64,000 nt of DNA from Stenotrophomonas bentonitica (GCF_013185915.1 NZ_JAAZUH010000002.1:682001-746000); one strand, 5' to 3'. Positions 49,618 through 59,344 are shown, counted from the first letter of the stretch. The notes: generated from the sequence alone by a model not told the origin. Numbers and translations are program-made.

Positions 49618-50511
49618 TTGTCCCTTTCCGGTCTCATCACCGCGCTGGCCACGCCTTTCCAGGCCAATGGCGCATTGGATCCCGACGGTTGGCAGCGCCT
49701 GCTGCACCTGCAACTGGAGGGTGGCGTTCACGGGGTGGTGGTGGCCGGTTCGACCGGCGAAGCCTCGACCCTGTCCGATGACGAATACGACCTGCTGCTG
49801 CGCAGCGCGGTCAAAACCGTCGCCGGGCGCATCCCGGTGCTGGCCGGTACCGGCCTGTCGGGCACGGCCAAAACGATCGCGCAGACCCGCCGCGCTGCGG
49901 CCAGTGGGGCCACCCACGCGCTGGTGGTGACCCCGCCGTACGTGCGCCCGACCCAGGCCGGCCTGATCGCGCATTACCGTGCGGTGGCCGACCAGGGCGG
50001 CCTGCCGGTGATCCTGTACAACGTGCCCGGCCGCACCGGCTGCGACATGCTGCCGGAGACGGTGGCCGAGCTGGCGGCGCACCCGAACATCGTGGGGATC
50101 AAGGAAGCGGTGGGCGACATCGGCCGGGTCCAGGCCCTGCTGGCGCTGCGTTCGCGGGACTTCGCGATCCTCAGCGGCGACGACGGCACGGCAGCGCGCT
50201 CGATCCTGTCGGGCGTGGACGGGCTGATCTCGGTCGGCTCGAATGCGCTGCCGGGCGCCTACCGCCGGATGTGCGACTTGGCTGCGGCCGGGGAGCGCGA
50301 GGCCACCGAGGCGTGGGACGCACGCCTCGAGCCGTTCCATGAATTCTGCGGGGTGGAGTCCAACCCGATTCCGGTGAAGGACCTGCTGCGCCGCATCGGC
50401 ATCGGCCAGGGCCTGCGCCTGCCGCTGCTGCCGCTCTCGGCCGCCCACCACGCTGCCGCCGAACACCTGGCCACCGACATCGGTGCGCTCGAAGCCCTTT
50501 CCAGCCACTGA
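49618..50511 (+). CDS. dapA: 4-hydroxy-tetrahydrodipicolinate synthase
   Basis: DapA condenses pyruvate with aspartate semialdehyde, the first committed step to lysine and diaminopimelate. The 297-residue TIM-barrel protein has [24 protein letters not shown], the Tyr of LYNVPGRTG and the Schiff-base Lys162 in GIKEAVGD. The start is not clear: TTG 49618 matches the family start, and ATG 49552 in the same frame would add 22 residues. It is followed by a BamC-like lipoprotein gene, echoing dapA-bamC of E. coli. Confidence 0.92.
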   Translation: MSLSGLITALATPFQANGALDPDGWQRLLHLQLEGGVHGVVVAGSTGEASTLSDDEYDLLLRSAVKTVAGRIPVLAGTGLSGTAKTIAQTRRAAASGATHALVVTPPYVRPTQAGLIAHYRAVADQGGLPVILYNVPGRTGCDMLPETVAELAAHPNIVGIKEAVGDIGRVQALLALRSRDFAILSGDDGTAARSILSGVDGLISVGSNALPGAYRRMCDLAAAGEREATEAWDARLEPFHEFCGVESNPIPVKDLLRRIGIGQGLRLPLLPLSAAHHAAAEHLATDIGALEALSSH

Positions 50512-50539
50512 ATACAGTGGCCTGACCCAGGAGATCCAC

Positions 50540-51049
50540 ATGCGTCAATCCGTTTCCGTCCTCCGCGTGCTGTCGTTCGCGATCGTGGCCACCGCTACCC
50601 TGGTCGGCACCACCGGCTGCTTCAAACGCGGCGCCCGCGGCGACTACGCCATGGCCCCGGAAGTGCGTCCGCTGGAAGTCCCGCCGGACCTGAACGCGCC
50701 GGGCAACAACCCGGCCGCGCAGGTGCCGGTGCTGGCCTCGCAGGCAGCCAAGCCGGCCCCGACCCAGGCGGCCGCCAACACCTCCGGTTTCACCATTCCG
50801 GGCACGAAGGAAGAGGTGTTCGGCAAGGTCGGCACCGCGCTGGAGTCCGTTGAAGGCGTGAAGATCGCCAGCAAGGCCCAGCTGCTGGGTTCCTACGATG
50901 TGAACTTCGAGGGCAGCGACTTCCTGGTCCGCGTGGTTGCCGTCGAAGCCGGCGCCTACATCTCGGCCGTCGACCCGCGCGGCCTGCCGGCCACCGGCGC
51001 CGCCCCGACCAAGCTGCTCGGCGAGCTGAAGGCCAAGCTGGCGCAGTAA
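50540..51049 (+). CDS. short BamC-like outer-membrane assembly lipoprotein
   Basis: The 169-residue lipoprotein has a signal peptide ending at LVGTTGC (Cys about residue 27). A disordered segment with RPLEVPPDLNAPG resembles the BamC N-terminal lasso that contacts BamD. One small alpha/beta domain (about 90-169, from FTIPGTKEEVFGKVGTAL to PTKLLGELKAKL) resembles a single helix-grip domain. E. coli BamC is twice as long with two such domains. Position right after dapA supports the assignment. AGGAG upstream supports ATG 50540. Confidence 0.6.
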   Translation: MRQSVSVLRVLSFAIVATATLVGTTGCFKRGARGDYAMAPEVRPLEVPPDLNAPGNNPAAQVPVLASQAAKPAPTQAAANTSGFTIPGTKEEVFGKVGTALESVEGVKIASKAQLLGSYDVNFEGSDFLVRVVAVEAGAYISAVDPRGLPATGAAPTKLLGELKAKLAQ

Positions 51050-51056
51050 TGCGCGC

Positions 51057-51122
51057 GGAGCCGGGCTCTGCCCGGCTTCCCTGATTGCGTGCGATTCCTT
51101 GGAGCCGGGCTTTGCCCGGCTT
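51057..51122 (+). repeat. two SMAG-like hairpins
   Basis: Two copies of GGAGCCGGGCT(C/T)TGCCCGGCTTC (51057-51078 and 51101-51122) stand in the same orientation just after the lipoprotein gene. They lack the GTAG head. Confidence 0.7.
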
Positions 51123-51149
51123 CATGCGTTTTGGCGGACAGCCTGTGAG

Positions 51150-51533
51150 CTGCAGGGTTCCCTGGTTGGGGCCGGCGGGGGTGGGGGTACGGGACACGCC
51201 TTAAATCTCCCGTTAGGCTCGGGCGGCACATCCATGTGCCTTCACGGTCCCGTACCCCCACCCCCGCCGACCCTTCGACAGGGTGCAGGTGGCCATGGAA
51301 AGAGCCCAGCCCCGCATTCGTGTCGACCATTGGTCGGCATTTCGGCTTTTGCCGTGGCCATCGACGCACTGTCGGAGGGTCGGCGGGGGTGGGTTTGAGG
51401 GGGCACGAGCCGCATGGATGCGGCGATGAGCTTACATGGACGTACTTGCAGCGTCCCCCACAAACCCGCACCCGACGGCCCTGACCAGGGAAACCGCGCA
51501 GACCTCGGCTGTTCGCCTGAATGCACGAAGCCG
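51150..51533. repeat. large dispersed hairpin repeat, compound locus 2
   Basis: Two large inverted repeats lie in tandem. The first pairs 51150-51195 with 51246-51288 around GGCACATCCATGTGCC. The second pairs 51371-51405 with 51451-51501 around GAGCCGCATGGATGCGGC. Between them is a SMAG-type core with CGACCATTGGTCG (51324-51336). The arms share GGCGGGGGTGGG and CTGCGCGGTTTCCC-like blocks with the locus at 13.5 kb. The outer flank GTTCGCCTGAATGCACGAAG is also shared. The 51049-51605 gap has no credible gene. Confidence 0.8.
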
Positions 51534-51572
51534 GGCAACGCCCGGCGCCAGGCCACCACCTGCAACCCAAAC

Positions 51573-51599
51573 AAAAAAGGCGCCCAGAAGGCGCCTTTT
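51573..51599 (-). terminator. Rho-independent terminator of fdxA
   Basis: AAAAAAGGCGCC-CAGAA-GGCGCCTTTT, with A/T tracts on both sides, just past the ferredoxin stop. Confidence 0.85.
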
Positions 51600-51604
51600 C
51601 GGCT

Positions 51605-51928
51605 TCACCGCTCCAGATACTGGAGCTTGTCCGGCTTGCCATCCCATTCGGCGGCATCCTCCGGCGGGTCCTTGCGTACGGTGAGCACCGGCCAGGCCTT
51701 GGCCAGCTCGGCGTTGAGCGCGACGAAGCCTTCCTGCCCGGCGGGCACGTCGTCTTCCGGGAAGATCGCGTTGACCGGGCACTCCGGTTCGCACAGGGTG
51801 CAGTCGATGCACTCGTCCGGGTCGATCACCAGGAAGTTCGGGCCCTCGTGGAAGCAGTCCACGGGGCACACTTCCACGCAATCGGTGTGTTTGCACTTGA
51901 TGCAGTTTTCGGTGACGACAAAGGGCAT
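51605..51928 (-). CDS. fdxA: seven-iron ferredoxin FdxA
   Basis: The 107-residue protein is a 3Fe-4S/4Fe-4S ferredoxin. The N-terminal cluster ligands are in [18 protein letters not shown] and the second cluster in [15 protein letters not shown]-terminal extension ([19 protein letters not shown]) is typical of Azotobacter-type FdI/FdxA. It serves as a low-potential electron carrier; its partner here is unknown. ATG 51928 (MPFVVTENC) was chosen by family start. It is followed by a strong terminator and the hairpin repeat. Confidence 0.95.
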   Translation of the reverse strand: MPFVVTENCIKCKHTDCVEVCPVDCFHEGPNFLVIDPDECIDCTLCEPECPVNAIFPEDDVPAGQEGFVALNAELAKAWPVLTVRKDPPEDAAEWDGKPDKLQYLER

Positions 51929-52110
51929 GGCTGGATCTGGATTCCGCGTTGAGCCGGACAATTCTAGAACAGTTGCGGCTTTGACGCAGTGCACGATGCG
52001 CTGGGGGCCGCCGCTGGGGTTGAATGCGTTGGCTAGCGGTAGACAGGCTGGGGAGCCGGGGCCGCCTGCTGTGTTGACCCGTCGCTGTTCCCTTCCTGCC
52101 AGGGCCCTTC

Positions 52111-53532
52111 ATGTCCACGACACTTAGCGCAAGCGCCGTCCGCGGCGAAAACACCGCCTTCATCGTCCTGATCAGCTGCGTCGCCACGATCGGCGGTTTC
52201 CTGTTCGGCTTCGACAGCGGCGTCATCAACGGCACCGTCGACGGCCTCAAGCAGACCTTCCAGTCCAGCGAGGCCGGGATCGGCTTCGAAGTCGCCTCCA
52301 TGCTGCTGGGCTGCGCCGTGGGCGCCTTCTTCGCCGGCCGCCTTGGCGACCGGATCGGCCGGCGCGGCGTCCTGATCATCGCCGCCGTGATGTTCCTGCT
52401 GTCCGCGCTGGGTGCCGGGTCCGCGCACACCTCGCTGGCCTTCGTGATCGCCCGTGTGGTCGGCGGCATCGCCGTCGGCGCGGCCAGCGTCATGTCCCCG
52501 GCCTACATCGCCGAAGTCGCCTCCGCGCGTTATCGCGGCCGGCTGGCCACCGTGCAGCAGATCGCTATCATCAGCGGCCTGTTCTGCGCGTTCCTGAGCA
52601 ACTTCCTGCTGGCCCGCGCCGCCGGCGCCTCCACCGAAGTGCTGTGGCTGGGCCAGGAAGCCTGGCGCTGGATGTTCTGGATGCAGGCCATTCCCTCCGC
52701 CCTGTTCCTGGTGCTGCTGCTGGCGATCCCGGAGAGCCCGCGCTACCTGGTGGTCAAGAAGCGTCGCGCCGAAGCGCTCGCCGTGATGACCCGCCTGTAC
52801 GGCGCCGACGAGGCCCAGGCCAAGATCGCCGAGATCGAAGGCTCGCTCGCCCAGGACCAGCACCGCCCGCGCCTGTCCGACCTGGTCGACAAGACCACCG
52901 GCAAGCTGCGCACCATCGTCTGGGTCGGCATCGGCCTGGCCGTGTTCCAGCAGCTGGTCGGCATCAATGTCGTGTTCTATTACGGCGCGGTGCTGTGGCA
53001 GGCCGTCGGCTTCTCCGAAAACGACGCGCTGCTGATCAACGTCCTGTCCGGCGCCCTCAGCATCGGCGCCTGCCTGCTGACCGTCGTGCTGATCGACCGC
53101 ATCGGCCGCAAGCCGCTGCTCTGGGTAGGCTCGGTCGGCATGGCCGTCGCGCTGGCGCTGATGGTGGTGGCGTTCTCCAGCGGGCACCTGGCTGATGGCC
53201 GCCTGCAGCTGTCCGACGGCATGGGCCGCCTGGCGCTGGTCGCCGCCAACGTCTACGTGGTGTTCTTCAACATGTCCTGGGGCCCGGTGATGTGGGTCAT
53301 GCTGGGCGAGATGTTCCCCAACCAGATCCGCGGCTCGGGCCTGGCCGTGGCCGGCGCCGCGCAGTGGAGCGCCAATTTCGCCATTACCGTGACCTTCCCG
53401 GTCCTGCTGGCCAGCATCGGCCTGGCCGGCGCCTACGGCATCTACACCGTGGCCGCGGTGGCCTCGATCTTCTTCGTGCTGCGCTACGTGCGCGAGACCA
53501 AGGGCAAGGAGCTCGAGCAGATGGTCGGGTAG
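52111..53532 (+). CDS. sugar-porter MFS transporter
   Basis: The 473-residue protein has 12 predicted membrane helices and the sugar-porter motifs: GGFLFGFDSGVINGT, GRLGDRIGRRG after helix 2, PESPRYLVVKKRRAEA before the central loop, QQLVGINVVFYYGAVLW in helix 7, and DRIGRKPLLWVGS. It probably imports a hexose or similar sugar by proton symport. It stands alone, preceded by a 183-bp gap shared divergently with fdxA and followed by a terminator. Confidence 0.92.
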   Translation: MSTTLSASAVRGENTAFIVLISCVATIGGFLFGFDSGVINGTVDGLKQTFQSSEAGIGFEVASMLLGCAVGAFFAGRLGDRIGRRGVLIIAAVMFLLSALGAGSAHTSLAFVIARVVGGIAVGAASVMSPAYIAEVASARYRGRLATVQQIAIISGLFCAFLSNFLLARAAGASTEVLWLGQEAWRWMFWMQAIPSALFLVLLLAIPESPRYLVVKKRRAEALAVMTRLYGADEAQAKIAEIEGSLAQDQHRPRLSDLVDKTTGKLRTIVWVGIGLAVFQQLVGINVVFYYGAVLWQAVGFSENDALLINVLSGALSIGACLLTVVLIDRIGRKPLLWVGSVGMAVALALMVVAFSSGHLADGRLQLSDGMGRLALVAANVYVVFFNMSWGPVMWVMLGEMFPNQIRGSGLAVAGAAQWSANFAITVTFPVLLASIGLAGAYGIYTVAAVASIFFVLRYVRETKGKELEQMVG

Positions 53533-53554
53533 GGGGCTCGGCCGGCCGCAACGC

Positions 53555-53580
53555 AAAAACCCCGCCAAGGCGGGGTTTTT
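53555..53580 (+). terminator. Rho-independent terminator
   Basis: AAAAACCCCGCC-AA-GGCGGGGTTTTT, symmetrical, between the transporter (plus) and tRNA-Glu (minus), so it can end both. Confidence 0.9.
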
Positions 53581-53599
53581 CGTAGCTCAGCGCGGCAGA

Positions 53600-53674
53600 T
53601 GGTGCTCCCTAGGGGACTCGAACCCCTGTTTTAGCCTTGAGAGGGCCACGTCCTAACCTCTAGACGAAGGGAGC
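53600..53674 (-). tRNA. tRNA-Glu(CTC)
   Basis: 75-nt tRNA with acceptor GCTCCCT / AGGGAGC, encoded CCA, D-arm TCGTCTAGAGG, and anticodon loop CTCTCAA (anticodon CTC, reading GAG). The T-arm is CAGGGGTTCGAGTCCCCT. Confidence 0.95.
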
Positions 53675-53679
53675 ATGCT

Positions 53680-53732
53680 TTGTCGCGAACTGCGCAGCGC
53701 GCTAGTATATGGACCACGATGCCATTGGGCAA
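53680..53732. promoter_or_regulatory. overlapping divergent promoters of pcnB and tRNA-Glu
   Basis: Plus strand: TTGTCG (53680-53685), 17-bp spacer, TAGTAT (53703-53708), reading into pcnB. Minus strand: TTGCCC (53732-53727), 17-bp spacer, TATACT (53709-53704), reading into tRNA-Glu. The two -10 boxes share five base pairs, so the promoters should be mutually exclusive. Confidence 0.6.
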
Positions 53733-55095
53733 TCCCGAAACTTCAACCGGAAGCGCCAACATCAATTCCTCCGCTACATCACCGTTCAGTCTGCGCGTGA
53801 TCCCCCGCGACCAGCACAACATCTCCCGCAAGGACATCAGCCCGAACGCCCTGCGCGTGCTCTACCGGCTGCGCGAATCGGGCTTCGGCGCCTACCTGGT
53901 GGGCGGCGCCGTGCGCGACCTGCTGGTCGGCGGCAATCCCAAGGATTTCGACGTGGCCACCGACGCCACGCCGGAGCAGGTCAAGGCGCTGTTCCGCAAC
54001 TGCCGCCTGATCGGCCGCCGCTTCCGCCTGGCGCACGTGGTGTTCGGCCGCGAAATCATCGAAGTGGCCACTTTCCGCGCCAACATCGATGACGGCAGCG
54101 GCGACCGCGAGATGGAAAACGGCATGCTGGTGCGCGACAACGTGTACGGCAGCATCGAAGACGACGCCGTGCGCCGCGACTTCACCTGCAACGCGCTGTA
54201 CTACGCCATCGAAGACTTCTCGGTGCGCGACTACACCGGCGGCTTCGAAGACGTGCAGGCGCGCCTGATGAAGCTGATCGGCGACCCCGAAAAGCGCTAC
54301 CAGGAAGACCCGGTGCGCATGCTGCGCGCCGTCCGCCTGGCGGCCAAGCTCGGTTTCCAGATCGAAGACGCCACCGCCGAGCCGCTGCCGCGCCTGGCCA
54401 GCCTGCTCGGCGAAGCCGCGCCGGCGCGCCTGTTCGAGGAAGTGCTGAAGCTGTTCCTGTCCGGGCATGGCGTGGCCAGCTTCGAAGGCCTCGAGCGTTA
54501 CGGCCTGCTCGACGTCATGTTCCCCGAAAGCGCCGCCGCGCTGCGCAGCAACCGCAGTGGCGCGCTGCGCCGCATGGTGATCGAAGGCCTGCGCAACACC
54601 GATCTGCGCGTGGCCAATGACGAGCCGGTGTCGCCCTCGTTCCTGTTCGCGCTGCTGCTGTGGCCGGCGTTCTGCCGCGCCCTGGCGACCCTGCAGAAGC
54701 AGGGCGTCGCGCTCGAAGAAGCGCAGCGTCGCGCCGCCGACCGGGTCACCCTGCACCAGCTGACCACCATCGCGCTGCCGCGCCGGTTCTCGCTGCCGAT
54801 GCAGGAAATCTGGCTGCTGCAGGGCCGTTTCAGCTCGCGCCAGCGCAAGCGCGTGATTCGCACCCTGACCCATCCGCGCTTCCGTGCCGCGTTCGACTTC
54901 CTGGCCCTGCGCCAGGTCGCCTCCAGCGAGCACGCGGCTGATGTGGAATTCTGGCGCGAGGCCCAGCTGCAGTCCGGCCCCGAACTGGACTCAACCCTCG
55001 ACGCAGCGCATGCCGAAGCCGAACTGGACGAGAACGGCGCACCGCGCAAGCGTCGTCGCCGCCGCCGTCGTCCCGATGGGGCCGCGGGCGGGTAA
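53719..55095 (+). CDS. pcnB: polynucleotide adenylyltransferase (poly(A) polymerase I)
   Basis: PcnB adds 3' poly(A) tails that mark RNAs for decay. The 458-residue protein has the class II nucleotidyltransferase head GAYLVGGAVRDLLVGG and NPKDFDVATDATPEQV with the catalytic Asp pair. RRDFTCNALYYAIEDF and QEDPVRMLRAVRLAAKLGF follow, and a basic Arg-rich C-terminal tail binds RNA. ATG 53719 lies only about 4 nt from the predicted transcription start and has no ribosome site. An earlier non-ATG start at 53680 is unlikely because it overlaps the promoter. folK follows after 3 bp. Confidence 0.93.
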   Translation: MPLGNPETSTGSANINSSATSPFSLRVIPRDQHNISRKDISPNALRVLYRLRESGFGAYLVGGAVRDLLVGGNPKDFDVATDATPEQVKALFRNCRLIGRRFRLAHVVFGREIIEVATFRANIDDGSGDREMENGMLVRDNVYGSIEDDAVRRDFTCNALYYAIEDFSVRDYTGGFEDVQARLMKLIGDPEKRYQEDPVRMLRAVRLAAKLGFQIEDATAEPLPRLASLLGEAAPARLFEEVLKLFLSGHGVASFEGLERYGLLDVMFPESAAALRSNRSGALRRMVIEGLRNTDLRVANDEPVSPSFLFALLLWPAFCRALATLQKQGVALEEAQRRAADRVTLHQLTTIALPRRFSLPMQEIWLLQGRFSSRQRKRVIRTLTHPRFRAAFDFLALRQVASSEHAADVEFWREAQLQSGPELDSTLDAAHAEAELDENGAPRKRRRRRRRPDGAAGG

Positions 55096-55098
55096 GCC

Positions 55099-55587
55099 GT
55101 GACCCTGGCCTGTATTGGACTGGGCGCCAACCTCGGCGACGCCGCGCAGACCCTGCGCGGCGCGTTCGAGGCGATGGCCGCGCTGCCGTTGACCACGCTG
55201 CGGGCGCGCTCGCAGCTCTACAGCACCCCGGCCTGGGGCAATGAAGACCAGCCCGCCTTCATCAACGCCGCCGCCGTGCTCGAAACCGGGCTGGAGGCGA
55301 CGGCGCTGCTGGACGCGCTGCTGGGGATTGAACGCGACTTCGGCCGGATCCGCGATGCGGCCGTGCACTGGGGTCCGCGTACCCTCGACCTGGACCTGCT
55401 GCTGTACGGCGACGCGGTGATCGACCTGCCGCAGCTCAAGGTGCCGCACCCCTACCTGCACGAACGCGGGTTCGCGCTGCTGCCGCTGGCCGAGATCGCC
55501 CCGGAGGCGGTGATTCCCGGCCGCGGCCGCGTGCGGGATGCTGCGATGCGTATCGAGGCCTGCGGGATCGCGCCAATAGGAGGATAA
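55099..55587 (+). CDS. folK: 2-amino-4-hydroxy-6-hydroxymethyldihydropteridine pyrophosphokinase
   Basis: FolK pyrophosphorylates the pterin that FolP then couples to p-aminobenzoate. The 162-residue protein starts at GTG 55099 ([13 protein letters not shown]). It has [20 protein letters not shown], the signature [15 protein letters not shown] with metal-binding Asp residues, and [16 protein letters not shown]. It is between pcnB and panB, an arrangement (pcnB-folK-panBCD) conserved across gammaproteobacteria. Confidence 0.95.
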   Translation: MTLACIGLGANLGDAAQTLRGAFEAMAALPLTTLRARSQLYSTPAWGNEDQPAFINAAAVLETGLEATALLDALLGIERDFGRIRDAAVHWGPRTLDLDLLLYGDAVIDLPQLKVPHPYLHERGFALLPLAEIAPEAVIPGRGRVRDAAMRIEACGIAPIGG

Positions 55588-55618
55588 TACGGGGCTTATC
55601 GCCACCGGTTATCAGCTA

Positions 55619-56434
55619 ATGAGTACCCACGCAGACAGCAAGCCCTGGACCGTCCCCGCCCTGGCCGAGGCCAAGCGCAACGGCCAGAAGCTGGTGATGC
55701 TGACCGCCTACGACGCCGGCTTCGCCCGCGCGTTCGACGCAAATGGCGTCGACCTGATCCTGATCGGCGACTCGCTGGGCATGGTGGTGCAGGGGCATGA
55801 TTCGACCCTGCCGGTGACCACCGACGACATGGTCTACCACACCCGCGCGGTGGCCCGGGTGCTGCAGCGTGCGCTGCTGGTGGCCGACCTGCCGTTCGGC
55901 GCCGACGCCACCCCGGAACGCGCGCTGGACGCGTCGCTGCGCCTGCTCCAGGCCGGCGCGGAGATGGTCAAGATCGAAGGCGCCGGGTTCAAGCTGGACA
56001 TTATCCGTTACCTGGTCGAGCGCGAGATCCCGGTGTGTTCGCACCTGGGCCTGACCCCGCAGTCGGTGCTGCGCCTCGGTGGTTACAAGGTGCAGGGCCG
56101 CGGCGACGCCGCCCAGCAGCTGCGCGACGATGCCAGGGCCGCGGTCGAAGCCGGCGCCACCCTGGTGGTGCTGGAGTGCGTGCCGACCCCGATCGCCACC
56201 CAGGTCACCGCCGACATCGCCGTGCCCACCATCGGCATCGGCGCCGGCCCCGGCTGCGATGGCCAGGTGCTGGTGCTGCACGATTTCCTCGGCCTGGACA
56301 GCGGCCATCGCCGTCCCAAGTTCGTCAAGGATTTCCTTGCCGAAGGCGGGTCGGTGGCCGGCGCGGTCCGTGCCTACGCCGACGCCGTGCGCGACGGCTC
56401 CTTCCCCGACGCAGAACACGCCTACGCCTCATGA
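55619..56434 (+). CDS. panB: 3-methyl-2-oxobutanoate hydroxymethyltransferase
   Basis: PanB makes ketopantoate from ketoisovalerate and methylene-tetrahydrofolate, the first step to pantothenate. The 271-residue protein has [39 protein letters not shown] with metal Asp, [29 protein letters not shown] and the catalytic Glu region VVLECVP. Its stop overlaps the panC ATG (ATGA). Confidence 0.96.
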   Translation: MSTHADSKPWTVPALAEAKRNGQKLVMLTAYDAGFARAFDANGVDLILIGDSLGMVVQGHDSTLPVTTDDMVYHTRAVARVLQRALLVADLPFGADATPERALDASLRLLQAGAEMVKIEGAGFKLDIIRYLVEREIPVCSHLGLTPQSVLRLGGYKVQGRGDAAQQLRDDARAAVEAGATLVVLECVPTPIATQVTADIAVPTIGIGAGPGCDGQVLVLHDFLGLDSGHRRPKFVKDFLAEGGSVAGAVRAYADAVRDGSFPDAEHAYAS

Positions 56435-57273
56435 TCGACACCGTCACCGACCTGTCCCGCCTGCGCACCGTCGTCAATGGCTGGAAGCGCGAGGGCCTGC
56501 GCGTTGCGCTGGTCCCCACCATGGGCAACCTGCACGCCGGCCACTATTCGCTGGTCACCCTGGCCCGGCAGTACGCCGACCGCGTGGTCTCCAGCGTGTT
56601 CGTCAACCCGACCCAGTTCGGGCCCAACGAAGACTTCACCCGCTACCCGCGCACCCCCGAAGCCGACACCACCGGGCTGGAGCAGGCCGGCTGTGACGTG
56701 CTGTGGCTGCCCACGGTCGAATCGATGTACCCGTTCGGGGTCGAACTGGCCGCCAGCGTGAACGTGCCGGGCATCTCCAGCCTGCTCGAAGGCGCGCACC
56801 GCCCGGGCCACTTCGACGGCGTCTGCACCGTGGTCTCGCGCCTGTTCAACCAGGTCCAGCCCGACGTGGCTGCGTTCGGCAAGAAGGACTACCAGCAGCT
56901 GGCGGTGATCCGCCAGATGGTCGAAGACCTGGCTTTCCCGATCCAGATCGTCGGCGGCGACATCGTCCGCGAAACCGACGGCCTGGCGATGAGCTCGCGC
57001 AACCAGTACCTCAACGCCGAACAGCGCTCGGTCTCGACCACCATCCACCAGGTGCTGCTGGGCATGCGCGAAGGCTTCATCACCGGCAAGCCGCGCAGCC
57101 TGATCGAGGCCGAGGCGGCAGCGGCCCTCCAGACGGCCGGTTTCCAGGTTGACTACGCCGTGGTGCGCAAGCCGGACCTGTCCGAGCCGGCCGACAGCGA
57201 GGCAGGCAACCGCGTGGCGCTGATCGCTGCCCGGATCGGCACTACCCGATTGATCGACAACCTCGAATTCTGA
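56431..57273 (+). CDS. panC: pantothenate synthetase
   Basis: PanC joins pantoate and beta-alanine with ATP. The 280-residue protein has the HIGH-type nucleotide motif [10 protein letters not shown] at residues 30-39, [35 protein letters not shown], and the KMSKS-like [11 protein letters not shown] 56431 is set by the 4-bp overlap with panB; an open frame extends farther upstream through panB in another register. Confidence 0.96.
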   Translation: MIDTVTDLSRLRTVVNGWKREGLRVALVPTMGNLHAGHYSLVTLARQYADRVVSSVFVNPTQFGPNEDFTRYPRTPEADTTGLEQAGCDVLWLPTVESMYPFGVELAASVNVPGISSLLEGAHRPGHFDGVCTVVSRLFNQVQPDVAAFGKKDYQQLAVIRQMVEDLAFPIQIVGGDIVRETDGLAMSSRNQYLNAEQRSVSTTIHQVLLGMREGFITGKPRSLIEAEAAAALQTAGFQVDYAVVRKPDLSEPADSEAGNRVALIAARIGTTRLIDNLEF

Positions 57274-57374
57274 CCCGTCACCTGCCTGAATCGTTGGCAG
57301 CGGCCGCGCCCCGGCCCCTGCCGTCGGGACGGCGGGTGCTAGAATTTCCCTTTCCTTTCATGTCGTCCCGTGCC

Positions 57375-57755
57375 ATGCACCTCTCCCTGCTCAAGACCAA
57401 GATCCACCGCGCTACCGTGACCCATTCGGAGCTGAACTACGAAGGTTCCATCGCCATCGATGACAACCTGCTGCTGGCTACCGGCATCCGTGAGTTCGAA
57501 CAGGTGCATATCTGGGACGTCACCAACGGTGCGCGCTTCTCGACCTATGCCATCCGTGCCGAGGCCGGCAGCGGCGTGGTCTCGCTCAATGGCGGCGCCG
57601 CGCGCCACGTGCAGGTCGGCGACATCATCATCATCGCCGCCTTCGCCAGCATGAGCGAAGAAGAAGCTGACAGCTTCCGGCCGAAGTTGGTATATGTGGA
57701 CGGCAACAACCAGATCTCCCACACCAACGACAGCATCCCGACCCAGGCCGCATGA
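57375..57755 (+). CDS. panD: aspartate 1-decarboxylase
   Basis: PanD makes beta-alanine from aspartate. The 126-residue pro-enzyme self-cleaves between Gly24 and Ser25 (NYEGSIAID) to create the pyruvoyl group. Lys9, Tyr58-type substrate contacts and the [19 protein letters not shown] barrel strand are present. ATG 57375 puts the cleavage site at its canonical position. Its end overlaps the pgi start by 4 bp. Confidence 0.96.
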   Translation: MHLSLLKTKIHRATVTHSELNYEGSIAIDDNLLLATGIREFEQVHIWDVTNGARFSTYAIRAEAGSGVVSLNGGAARHVQVGDIIIIAAFASMSEEEADSFRPKLVYVDGNNQISHTNDSIPTQAA

Positions 57756-59266
57756 CACAGAACAACGGATTCGACCCGCTTCATTCCCATGCCCAGCGCC
57801 TGCGTGGCGCGAGCATCCCCGCACTGATCGCCGCCGAACCGGGCCGCGCACAATCGCTGGGGCTGCGGGTCGGTCCGTTGTATGCCAGCTTCGCGCGGCA
57901 GAAGTACGACCGCGCGGCGCTGGATGCGCTGCTGCAGCTGGCCGCCGAGCGCGATGTCGCCGGCGGCTTCCAGCGCCTGTTCCGCGGTGAGACGGTCAAC
58001 GTGACCGAAGGCCGCGCCGCGCTGCATACCGCGCTGCGTGGCGATGCCACCGGCGCGCCGGTCGCGGCCGAAGCGTTCGCCACGGCCGCGCAGGTGCGCG
58101 CGCAGATGGGCGAGCTGATCGCCGCGCTGGAAAAGACCGGCGTCACCGATATCGTGAGCGTGGGCATCGGCGGTTCGGACCTCGGTCCGCGCCTGGTGGC
58201 CGACGCGCTGCGTCCGGTCAGCGGTGCGCGCTTCCGCGTGCATTTCGTCTCCAACGTGGACGGCGCTGCCATGCAGCGCACCCTGGCCACGCTGGACCCG
58301 GCGACCACCGCCGGCATCCTGATTTCCAAGACCTTCGGCACCCAGGAAACCCTGCTCAACGGGCAGATCCTGCATGACTGGCTGGGCGGCAGCGACCGCC
58401 TGTACGCAGTCAGCGCCAACCCCGAACGCGCCGCCAAGGCCTTCTCGATCGCCGCCGGCCGCGTGCTGCCGATGTGGGACTGGGTGGGCGGGCGTTATTC
58501 GCTGTGGTCGGCGGTCGGCTTCCCGATCGCGCTGGCGATCGGCTTCGACCGGTTCGAACAGCTGCTGGCCGGTGCGGCCGAGATGGATGCGCATGCGCTC
58601 AACGCGCCGCTCGAGCAGAACCTGCCGGTGCTGCACGCGCTCACCGACATCTGGAACCGCAACCTGCTGGGCCATGCCACCCACGCAGTAATGACCTACG
58701 ACCAGCGCCTGGCGCTGCTGCCGGCCTACCTGCAGCAGCTGGTGATGGAAAGCCTGGGCAAGCGCGTGCAGCTGGACGGCAGCCCGGTCGGCAGCGACAC
58801 CGTGTCGGTGTGGTGGGGCGGGGCGGGCACCGACGTGCAGCACAGCTTCTTCCAGGCGCTGCACCAGGGCACCAGCGTGATTCCGGCCGACTTCATCGGC
58901 TGCGTGCACAACGACGACCCGTACACGGTCAACCACCAGGCGCTGATGGCCAACCTGCTGGCGCAGACCGAGGCGCTGGCCAATGGCCAGGGCAGTGACG
59001 ACCCGCACCGCGAGTATCCGGGTGGGCGGCCGAGCACCCTGATCCTGCTGGATGCGTTGACCCCGCAGTCGCTGGGCGCGCTGATCGCGATGTACGAACA
59101 CGCGGTGTACGTGCAGTCGCTGGTGTGGAACATCAACGCCTTCGACCAGTTCGGCGTCGAGCTGGGCAAGCAGCTGGCCAGCCAGCTGCTGCCGGCACTG
59201 CAGGGTGAGGCGCATGGCATCACCGATCCGGTGACGCTGGAGCTGCTGGAAAAACTGCGCGGTTGA
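57752..59266 (+). CDS. pgi: glucose-6-phosphate isomerase
   Basis: Pgi interconverts glucose 6-phosphate and fructose 6-phosphate. The 504-residue protein has the SIS-fold signatures [32 protein letters not shown] and [35 protein letters not shown] and [19 protein letters not shown] follow, with the catalytic Glu, His and Lys regions. It overlaps panD by ATGA, so glycolysis and pantothenate genes share a transcript. Confidence 0.96.
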   Translation: MTQNNGFDPLHSHAQRLRGASIPALIAAEPGRAQSLGLRVGPLYASFARQKYDRAALDALLQLAAERDVAGGFQRLFRGETVNVTEGRAALHTALRGDATGAPVAAEAFATAAQVRAQMGELIAALEKTGVTDIVSVGIGGSDLGPRLVADALRPVSGARFRVHFVSNVDGAAMQRTLATLDPATTAGILISKTFGTQETLLNGQILHDWLGGSDRLYAVSANPERAAKAFSIAAGRVLPMWDWVGGRYSLWSAVGFPIALAIGFDRFEQLLAGAAEMDAHALNAPLEQNLPVLHALTDIWNRNLLGHATHAVMTYDQRLALLPAYLQQLVMESLGKRVQLDGSPVGSDTVSVWWGGAGTDVQHSFFQALHQGTSVIPADFIGCVHNDDPYTVNHQALMANLLAQTEALANGQGSDDPHREYPGGRPSTLILLDALTPQSLGALIAMYEHAVYVQSLVWNINAFDQFGVELGKQLASQLLPALQGEAHGITDPVTLELLEKLRG

Positions 59267-59273
59267 TCACCGC

Positions 59274-59344
59274 GTAGTGCCGGCCGCCGGCCGGCTCCGC
59301 ACGGTGCCGGGTCATGCGTGGAGCCGGCCAGCGGCCGGCACTAC
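59274..59344. repeat. SMAG-type dimer
   Basis: A GTAG-headed GTGCCGGCCG / CGGCCGGC hairpin (from 59274) and a CTAC-ended copy (to 59344) form an inverted pair of about 71 bp between the convergent pgi and regA-like genes. Confidence 0.8.

Noticed and set aside
51099..51684. Frames of 80-110 codons in the 51.1-51.6 kb gap
   Set aside because: They follow the inverted repeats, lack ribosome sites and differ between the two repeat loci by frameshifts.
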